Assembly (NCBI GenBank): GCA_934631005.1
Contig: CAKTXA010000045.1
Location: forward strand, 1-12,253
From: an uncultured Oscillospiraceae bacterium
GTDB taxonomy: Bacteria; Bacillota; Clostridia; Oscillospirales; Oscillospiraceae
Direction: 5' to 3'
Length of the DNA: 12,253 nt
A program made the position numbers and the translations under genes. The notes below the pieces were generated by a model. It was not told the origin of the DNA. It did not search any database and saw nothing but the letters and a program-made list of their open reading frames with translations. Shown one piece after another: positions 7,204 to 12,253 of the stretch; position 1 is the stretch's first letter, and the number at the start of each line of letters is the position of its first letter.

Positions 7204-7569
7204 ATGAACGAACTGTTTCTGATCAACGCCGCCATGGAGCATATCGGCGTCGGCACGGCGGGTCTTGTTGCTTTGCTTGGCTACATCGTCGTGTTCATCG
7301 GGCTGATCGCGCTGATGGTCGTCATTATGATCGTCGGCAAGATCATGGTGGGCAAGCAGGCGAAGGCCAAGGCGGCCGAGCCCGCGCCCGCGGCGGCGCC
7401 TGCGCCGGCGGCAAAGCCCGCAGCGCCCGAGGCTCCCGGCACCGCCGGTGATGTGAAGCTCTACGGCACGCCCGACCGCGACGCCGCGCTCATCATGGCC
7501 ATCGTCGCGCACAAGACCGGCAAGCCCCTGAACACCCTGCGCTTCAAATCTATCAAGGAGGTCCAGTGA
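7204..7569 (+). CDS. oadG: Oxaloacetate decarboxylase gamma-type small membrane subunit
   Basis: A 121-residue subunit that anchors the soluble carboxyltransferase to the membrane pump. One hydrophobic helix spans about residues 18-49 (VGTAGLVALLGYIVVFIGLI onward), followed by a basic stop KQAKAK, an Ala-Pro linker (58-80), and a C-terminal DRDAALIMAIVAHKTGK...RFKSIKEV segment typical of OadG-family tails. AGGGGGAG precedes the ATG, 12 nt after the oadA stop. The gene ends in GTGA, 2 nt before the next ATG. These proteins are poorly conserved, so the call rests on architecture and neighbours. Confidence 0.88.
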   Translation: MNELFLINAAMEHIGVGTAGLVALLGYIVVFIGLIALMVVIMIVGKIMVGKQAKAKAAEPAPAAAPAPAAKPAAPEAPGTAGDVKLYGTPDRDAALIMAIVAHKTGKPLNTLRFKSIKEVQ

Positions 7570-7571
7570 TT

Positions 7572-7979
7572 ATGAAATATAAGATCACGCTGAGCGGCAA
7601 GACCTATGAGGTCGAGGTCGATGAAGAGAAGGCCATGCTCGTAGACGAGTACGAGGCCTACGCCCCCGCGCCCGCAGCCGCACCGGCTGCCCCCGCAGCC
7701 GCCCCTGCTGCCGCACCTGCCGCGGCTCCCGCAGCCGCGCCGGCGCCCGCCGCGTCCCTCGCCGCCGGTGAGGTCGTCGCGTCCCCGATGCCCGGCAACA
7801 TCCTCAAGGTCTGCTGCGCCCAGGGCGACAGCGTCAAGGCCGGCGACATCCTGGTCATTCTGGAAGCCATGAAGATGGAAAACGAGATCCTTGCCCCGCG
7901 TGACGGCGTTGTCGCGCAGGTCGCCACCTCCAAGGGTTCTGTCGTGGATACGGGTGCTCCGCTGGTCGTTCTGGCGTAA
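7572..7979 (+). CDS. Biotin carboxyl carrier protein of the decarboxylase
   Basis: A 135-residue carrier that shuttles carboxybiotin from the alpha subunit to the beta subunit. Residues 1-25 are the short N-terminal region (MKYKITLSGKTYEVEVDE), 31-63 an Ala-Pro linker of repeated PAAA units, and 66-135 a biotinyl domain with VASPMPGNI and EAMKMENE, so Lys101 is the biotin site. A GTG at 7566 in the same frame overlaps the previous stop, but AAGGAGG (7555-7561) is 10 nt from the ATG at 7572 and only 4 nt from the GTG, and MKYK is the usual family start. oadB follows 12 nt later, its ribosome site overlapping this stop codon. Confidence 0.95.
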   Translation: MKYKITLSGKTYEVEVDEEKAMLVDEYEAYAPAPAAAPAAPAAAPAAAPAAAPAAAPAPAASLAAGEVVASPMPGNILKVCCAQGDSVKAGDILVILEAMKMENEILAPRDGVVAQVATSKGSVVDTGAPLVVLA

Positions 7980-7991
7980 GGAGGCACTGGT

Positions 7992-9230
7992 ATGGGATTT
8001 AATGTAGGCGCAACTCTGATGAAGCTGGTCAACGAATCCGGCTTCGCGGCGTTCTTCATGGGCGACGGCTGGAAAAGCCTCGTGATGATCGTCATCGCGT
8101 GCGTGCTGCTGTATCTCGGCATCGTGAAGAAGTTCGAGCCGCTGCTGCTCGTCGGCATCGCGTTCGGCTGTCTGCTTGCAAACGTCAGCTACTTCACCAG
8201 CCAGACGGCGGAGCTCAACGCCACCAACGCTCTGTATCACCCCGAGCTGTGGGATGCTTTCCTCGATCCCAACAGCCCGTACTACCACAGCTACGGTCAC
8301 GTCCTGTCGAACGCGGGATTGCTGGACGTATTCTACATCGGCGTGAAGGCCGGTATCTATCCGTCGATCATCTTCATGGGCGTCGGCGCGATGACCGACT
8401 TTGGCCCCCTGATCTCCAACCCGAAGAGCTTGCTGCTCGGCGCGGCGGCGCAGCTGGGCGTGTTCGTGGCCTTCTTCGGCGCGATCCTGCTCGGCTTCAC
8501 CGGCCCGCAGGCCGCCTCCATCGGCATCATCGGCGGCGCGGACGGCCCGACGGCCATCTTCCTGACGAATAAGCTGGCCCCGGAGCTGCTGGGCGCGATC
8601 GCCATTGCGGCATATTCGTACATGGCGCTCATCCCGCTGATCCAGCCGCCCATTATGAAGCTGCTGACCACGAAGAAGGACCGCCAGATCAAGATGGTCC
8701 AGACCCGCGAGGTCACCAAGACCGAGAAGATCCTCTTCCCGATCATCGTGTCCATCTTCGTCATCCTGCTTCTGCCCTCCACGGCGCCGCTGGTCGGCTG
8801 CCTGATGCTGGGCAACCTCTTCCGTGAGTGCGGCTGCACCGACCGTCTGTCCGACACGTCGCAGAACGCGCTGATGAACATCGTCACCATCATGCTCTCC
8901 ACGTCCGTGGGCGCGACCATGGTCGCCTCGAACTTCCTGCGGCTGGAGACCATCAAGATCATCATTCTGGGTCTCGTCGCGTTCGCGATCTCCACCGCGG
9001 GCGGTCTGCTGGGCGGCAACGTCATGTGCAAGCTCTCCGGCGGCACGGTCAACCCCCTCATCGGCTCCGCGGGCGTGTCCGCCGTGCCGATGGCGGCGCG
9101 TGTGTCGCAGATCGAGGGCCAGAAGGAGAACCCGTCGAACTTCCTGCTCATGCACGCCATGGGCCCGAACGTCGCGGGCGTCATCGGCTCCGCCATCGCC
9201 GCCGGCTTCCTGCTGGCCGTGTTTGGCTAA
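7992..9230 (+). CDS. oadB: Oxaloacetate decarboxylase beta subunit (Na+ pump)
   Basis: A 412-residue integral membrane protein that decarboxylates carboxybiotin and drives Na+ out of the cell. Hydrophobic helices fill most of the chain, with a longer hydrophilic loop near 70-105. The residues shown to matter in Klebsiella OadB are all present at a constant offset of 19: Asp184 in GGADGPTAIF, Tyr210, Asn354, Gly358, Ser363 and Arg370 (NPLIGSAGVSAVPMAAR), so it should be an active sodium pump. AAGGAGG (7978-7984) precedes the ATG. Homologues serve methylmalonyl-CoA or glutaconyl-CoA decarboxylases, but the alpha subunit here settles the substrate as oxaloacetate. A perfect terminator follows. 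Confidence 0.96.
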   Translation: MGFNVGATLMKLVNESGFAAFFMGDGWKSLVMIVIACVLLYLGIVKKFEPLLLVGIAFGCLLANVSYFTSQTAELNATNALYHPELWDAFLDPNSPYYHSYGHVLSNAGLLDVFYIGVKAGIYPSIIFMGVGAMTDFGPLISNPKSLLLGAAAQLGVFVAFFGAILLGFTGPQAASIGIIGGADGPTAIFLTNKLAPELLGAIAIAAYSYMALIPLIQPPIMKLLTTKKDRQIKMVQTREVTKTEKILFPIIVSIFVILLLPSTAPLVGCLMLGNLFRECGCTDRLSDTSQNALMNIVTIMLSTSVGATMVASNFLRLETIKIIILGLVAFAISTAGGLLGGNVMCKLSGGTVNPLIGSAGVSAVPMAARVSQIEGQKENPSNFLLMHAMGPNVAGVIGSAIAAGFLLAVFG

Positions 9231-9241
9231 GCGATACTGTG

Positions 9242-9275
9242 AAAAAATCAGGCAGCAGAAGCTGCCTGATTTTTT
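9242..9275 (+). terminator. Terminator of the decarboxylase operon
   Basis: A perfect 15-bp inverted repeat (9242-9256 with 9261-9275, loop AGAA) with six A and six T at the ends, 11 nt after the oadB stop. It is strong for plus-strand transcripts, and its A/T symmetry would let it work on the other strand too. Confidence 0.95.
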
Positions 9276-9285
9276 ATTTTCGTAT

Positions 9286-9658
9286 TTCGTCGTAACGTAG
9301 GGGAGGGGCTTGCCCCTCCCGCTGGTACGCGGTATCGTTCCTTTGCCGCAGTGCCGATTTGCTGAGGGCCCCATAGCTTCCCCTGGGGGAAGCTGTCGGC
9401 GAAGCCGACTGATGAGGGCCGGGGAGCAGTCACGTTTTGGAACAACTGCAAAGCAAACCGCAAATGCTCCCCGACCCTCATCCGCCCCCTTCGGGGGCAC
9501 CTGTCCCTACCCTCTTTGTCCCTTCGGGACATTTCCCCCTGATAGGGGGAATCGGCCCCGAGGGGAAGGTATGGGGTGCCTGCCGTCCCGCGGTGCGCGC
9601 AAAAGCCACAGCTGCCCACCAACGGGCGGGGCAAGCCCCGCCCCTACGTTACGACGAA
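9286..9658 (+). repeat. Palindromic intergenic element, copy D (full length)
   Basis: A 373-bp non-coding element with perfect 18-bp terminal inverted repeats (TTCGTCGTAACGTAGGGG at 9286-9303; complement at 9641-9658). Just inside each end is a 9-bp GC hairpin: GGGAGGGGC/GCCCCTCCC on the left and GGGCGGGGC/GCCCCGCCC on the right, an A-T to C-G change that keeps pairing. The inner stem (9411-9428 with 9465-9482) encloses a 36-nt loop. The right arm carries the 59-nt block (9501-9559). It starts 10 nt after the oadB terminator. No transposase is encoded, so mobility would depend on another gene. No clear target duplication is visible. Confidence 0.92.
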
Positions 9659-9702
9659 TAGCGTACACTCTGCGTTACGACCGCGCCTTCCTGCGAAATT
9701 CG

Positions 9703-9731
9703 TTGACATTCTCCGTCAAAACGGGTATGCT
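9703..9731 (+). promoter_or_regulatory. Sigma-A promoter of metG
   Basis: TTGACA (9703-9708) and TATGCT (9726-9731) are 17 bp apart. The start point should be near 9738, giving a leader of about 56 nt, too short for a T-box. TTGAC (9703-9707) and GTCAA (9715-9719) form an inverted repeat over the -35 box that could be an operator. The promoter begins 45 bp after palindromic copy D. Confidence 0.9.
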
Positions 9732-9794
9732 AATAAGGATAACAACCGCCGGCCTTTCATTCGGGTTTGGGCGGGGAGAGAGAGGGTATTTTCC

Positions 9795-11765
9795 ATGTGT
9801 GAAAAATGCAGAGACACGTTTTATATCACCACGCCGATCTATTATCCGTCGGATAAGCTGCACATCGGCCATGCGTACTGCACCGTTGCAACCGACGCCA
9901 TCGCGCGCTATCACCGGCTGAAGGGCGAGGACGTCATGTTCCTCACCGGCACGGACGAGCACGGGCAGAAGATCGAGGAAAAGGCGAAGGCCGCGGGCGT
10001 GACGCCGCAGGAATTTGTGGACCACATCGTCACCGGCCCCAAGGGCATCCTGGACCTGTGGAAGCTGATGAACATCTCCAACGACCGCTTCATCCGCACG
10101 ACCGACGACTATCATGTGGCCGCCGTGCAGCGCATCTTCAAAAAGATGTATGACAGCGGCGATATTTACAAGGGCACGTACAAGGGGAAGTACTGCACCC
10201 CCTGCGAGAGCTTCTGGACAGAGTCGCAGCTGAAGGACGGCTGCTGCCCCGACTGCGGCCGCCCGGTGGTGGACGCCGAGGAGGAGGCCTACTTCTTCCG
10301 GCTCTCGAAGTACGCCGACCGCATCCGCGATCTGCTGGTGAACACCGACTTTCTGCAGCCGAAAAGCCGCGTGAACGAGATGGTGAAAAACTTCATCGAC
10401 CCGGGCCTTGAGGATCTGTGCGTGTCCCGCACGAGCTTTACCTGGGGCATCCCGGTCACGTTTGACCCGAAGCACGTGGTGTACGTGTGGCTGGACGCGC
10501 TGACGAACTACATCACCGCCCTCGGCTATGAGAACGACCGCTATGACGACTACAAAAAGTACTGGCCGGGCATCAACATCGTGGGCAAGGAGATCGTCCG
10601 CTTCCACTCCATCATCTGGCCGGCCATGCTGATGAGCCTGGGCGAGCCGCTGCCGAAGCACGTGTACGGCCACGGCTGGCTCGTCATCGACGGCGGCAAG
10701 ATGTCCAAGTCCAAGGGAAACGTCGTCGACCCCTACGTGCTGGCCGAGATGTTCGGCGTGGACGCGCTGCGCTTCTTCCTGCTGCGCACGTTCCCATTCG
10801 GCTCCGACGGCAATTTCTCCAATGAGCTGCTCATCAGCACCATCAACATCGACCTCGCGAACGACCTTGGCAACCTCGTCTCCCGCACCACGGCGATGGC
10901 GGAGAAGTACTTCGGCGGCACGCTGCCGGAAGGCAAGCAGGCGGGCGACTTTGACGATGACCTCATCGCCCTGCTCTCCGGCCTGCGCGCGCGGTATGCC
11001 GAGCAGATGGAAAAATTCCAGCTGCAGAACGGGCTGGACGAGGTGTTCAAGTGCATCCAGCGGGCCAACAAGTATATCGACGAGACCATGCCCTGGGCGC
11101 TGGCGAAGATTGATGCGCAAAAGCCGCGGCTTGCGATGGTTCTGTATAACCTCCTCGAGTCCGTGCGCATCTGCACGACGCTGCTGCTGCCGTTTATGCC
11201 GGAATCGTGCGCGAAGATCTTTGCGCAGATCGGCGCGTCGGCCGACGTGACCACGTGGGACGCCGCCGGGCAGTGGGGCGCGCTGCCGCAGACCGTGACG
11301 GTGCACAAGGGCGAGGCCATCTTCCCGCGCATCGACGCCGCGGCGGCGCTGGAAAAGCTGGACGCGCTGCACGAGGCGCAGAAAAAGGCCGCCCTGCCTG
11401 CGGTGGAAGTCGAACCGTATGCCGAAGAAGCGGTCGATTTTGACACGTTCTGCAAGTCGGACTTCCGCGCCGTGAAGGTGAAAGCCTGCGAAGCGGTGAA
11501 AAAATCCGACAAGCTGTTACGCTTCACGCTGGACGACGGCACGGGCACGGACCGGCAGATCCTGTCCGGCATCCACAAATTCTACGAGCCGGAGCAGCTG
11601 CTCGGCAAGACGCTGGTGGCCATCGTCAACCTCCCCCCGCGCAAGATGATGGGCCTTCAGTCCTGCGGCATGCTCCTGTCCGCCGTGCACAAGGAACACG
11701 GCGAGGAAAAGCTGCACCTGATCATGGTGGATGACACCATCCCCGCCGGCGCGAAGCTGTGCTGA
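9795..11765 (+). CDS. metG: Methionyl-tRNA synthetase
   Basis: A 656-residue class I synthetase that charges tRNA-Met. It has YITTPIYYPSDKLHIGHAY (10-28, with the HIGH signature at 23-26), TGTDEHGQK (51-59), a zinc knuckle CTPC...CPDC (134-137 and 151-154), the FTWGIPV and VYVWLDAL segments, and KMSKS (302-306). The anticodon-binding helices follow, then a C-terminal tRNA-binding OB domain (about 547-656) that allows dimer formation. The frame is open back to 9576, but that stretch lies in the palindromic element and upstream of the promoter; ATG 9795 has AGAGGG 8 nt upstream and starts just before the conserved fold. It is a single-gene unit with its own promoter and terminator. Confidence 0.97.
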   Translation: MCEKCRDTFYITTPIYYPSDKLHIGHAYCTVATDAIARYHRLKGEDVMFLTGTDEHGQKIEEKAKAAGVTPQEFVDHIVTGPKGILDLWKLMNISNDRFIRTTDDYHVAAVQRIFKKMYDSGDIYKGTYKGKYCTPCESFWTESQLKDGCCPDCGRPVVDAEEEAYFFRLSKYADRIRDLLVNTDFLQPKSRVNEMVKNFIDPGLEDLCVSRTSFTWGIPVTFDPKHVVYVWLDALTNYITALGYENDRYDDYKKYWPGINIVGKEIVRFHSIIWPAMLMSLGEPLPKHVYGHGWLVIDGGKMSKSKGNVVDPYVLAEMFGVDALRFFLLRTFPFGSDGNFSNELLISTINIDLANDLGNLVSRTTAMAEKYFGGTLPEGKQAGDFDDDLIALLSGLRARYAEQMEKFQLQNGLDEVFKCIQRANKYIDETMPWALAKIDAQKPRLAMVLYNLLESVRICTTLLLPFMPESCAKIFAQIGASADVTTWDAAGQWGALPQTVTVHKGEAIFPRIDAAAALEKLDALHEAQKKAALPAVEVEPYAEEAVDFDTFCKSDFRAVKVKACEAVKKSDKLLRFTLDDGTGTDRQILSGIHKFYEPEQLLGKTLVAIVNLPPRKMMGLQSCGMLLSAVHKEHGEEKLHLIMVDDTIPAGAKLC

Positions 11766-11782
11766 AAAGATAAGGTAAGGTA

Positions 11783-11816
11783 CCCCGCCCTCCCAAATTG
11801 GGAGGGCGGGGTTTTT
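11783..11816 (+). terminator. Terminator of metG
   Basis: A perfect 12-bp GC-rich stem (11783-11794 with 11800-11811, loop AAATT) followed by TTTTT, 17 nt after the metG stop. The 11-nt string ATAAGGTAAGG just before it (11770-11780) also precedes the GNAT terminator (3293-3303). Confidence 0.95.
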
Positions 11817-11833
11817 GCGCCATACTGCCGATT

Positions 11834-12215
11834 TTCGTCGTAATGTAGGGGAGGGGCTTGCCCCTCCCGCCAGTACGCGCCACCGTTCTTTTTGGGGCAG
11901 CGCCGATTTGCTGAGGGCCCCTTGGCTTCCCCTCGGGGAAGCTGGCTGCGGAGCGAAGCGGAGCAGACTGATGAGGGTCGGGGAGCAGTTGCATTTTGCT
12001 GAGCATGCAAAGCTATGTTTTAGTGCTCCCCGGCCCTCATCCGCCCCCTGCGGGGGCACCTGTCCCTACCCTCTTTGTCCCTTCGGGACATTTCCCCCTG
12101 ATAGGGGGAATCGGCCCCGAGGGGAAGGCAGGGGGTGCATTCCGCTCTGCGGTACGTGCAAAAGCCACAGCTGACCACCAGCGGGAGGGGCAAGCCCCTC
12201 CCCTACGTTACGACT
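11834..12215 (+). repeat. Palindromic intergenic element, copy E (full length)
   Basis: A roughly 380-bp non-coding element starting 17 nt after the metG terminator. Ends are GTCGTAATGTAGGGG (from 11837) and CCCCTACGTTACGAC (to 12214), with GGGAGGGGC/GCCCCTCCC hairpins inside both (11849-11868 and 12183-12202). The inner stem (11970-11987 with 12024-12041) encloses a 36-nt loop whose sequence differs from B and D but still forms a hairpin (TTGCAT with ATGCAA). The left arm has the GCGGAGCGAAGCGGAGC palindrome; the right arm has the 59-nt block (12060-12118), identical to D. After it, 12216-12253 holds nothing recognisable. Confidence 0.92.
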
Positions 12216-12253
12216 AGAATTATTCAGTATTCATTAACCAACGTGATGAATGA

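Noticed and set aside
7566..7571. GTG start for the biotin carrier
   Set aside because: Only 4 nt from the AAGGAGG site, and it adds two residues not typical of the family; ATG 7572 is better spaced.
5785..9230. Methylmalonyl-CoA or glutaconyl-CoA decarboxylase operon
   Set aside because: The beta, gamma and carrier subunits are shared by these enzymes, but the alpha subunit has the oxaloacetate/pyruvate carboxyltransferase barrel, not the acyl-CoA carboxyltransferase fold.
5635..9500. Long minus-strand open frames opposite oadA and opposite the carrier-oadB region
   Set aside because: Same cause as for pckA; compositions rich in His, Arg and Gly with no family signature, and they run through terminators and the repeat element.
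9576..9794. Upstream extension of the metG reading frame
   Set aside because: It lies inside palindromic copy D and before the metG promoter; the synthetase fold begins right after ATG 9795, which has a ribosome site.
9659..9794. T-box riboswitch upstream of metG
   Set aside because: The leader after the promoter is only about 56 nt and has no room for the specifier stem and antiterminator.
9286..12215. CRISPR array, integron attC site or group II intron
   Set aside because: The repeats are thousands of bases apart and lack regular spacers; they are longer than attC sites and carry no intron domain V or reverse transcriptase.

Overview
The window looks like chromosome from a GC-rich, anaerobic, low-copy-number-repeat Firmicute of the class Clostridia, most likely an Oscillospiraceae-type gut bacterium. 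This is an inference: strong GGAGG ribosome binding sites, sigma-A type promoters, the rpsF-ssb-rpsR order, an ATP-type PEP carboxykinase and a sodium-pumping oxaloacetate decarboxylase with a separate biotin carrier all fit. No rRNA, tRNA, CRISPR array or protein-coding insertion sequence is visible.

Layout. 1-1270 (minus strand): rpsF-ssb-rpsR, an informational operon read from a near-consensus promoter at about 1519-1547, with a 240-nt structured leader and a 19-bp terminator after rpsR. 1615-3284 (plus): two overlapping genes of the acetyltransferase-fold superfamily, a DUF2156 protein and a GNAT protein, read from a promoter divergent from rpsF. 3820-5424: pckA. 5785-9230: a four-gene unit encoding oxaloacetate decarboxylase (alpha, gamma, biotin carrier, beta), closed by a perfect terminator. 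9795-11765: metG with its own consensus promoter and terminator.

Metabolic reading. PckA interconverts PEP and oxaloacetate while making or using ATP. The Na+-translocating decarboxylase turns oxaloacetate into pyruvate and CO2 and exports Na+. Together they can carry PEP to pyruvate with ATP formation plus a sodium gradient, a possible energy-conserving detour around pyruvate kinase. All catalytic residues I could check are present in both enzymes.

The most unusual content is between the genes. Every transcription unit end (after rpsR, GNAT, pckA, oadB and metG) carries a copy of a 230-380 bp nested palindromic element that encodes no protein. Four complete copies share an 18-22 bp inner stem enclosing a loop of exactly 36 nt whose sequence varies. 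Two copies (9286-9658 and about 11834-12215) have terminal inverted repeats built on GTCGTAAYGTAGGGG followed by a GC-rich hairpin. All five copies point the same way relative to the gene they follow, including the one after the minus-strand operon. A 59-nt block is identical in three copies but sits in opposite arms. I do not recognise a named family; it could be a non-autonomous, terminator-targeting palindromic element or a structured 3' RNA module.
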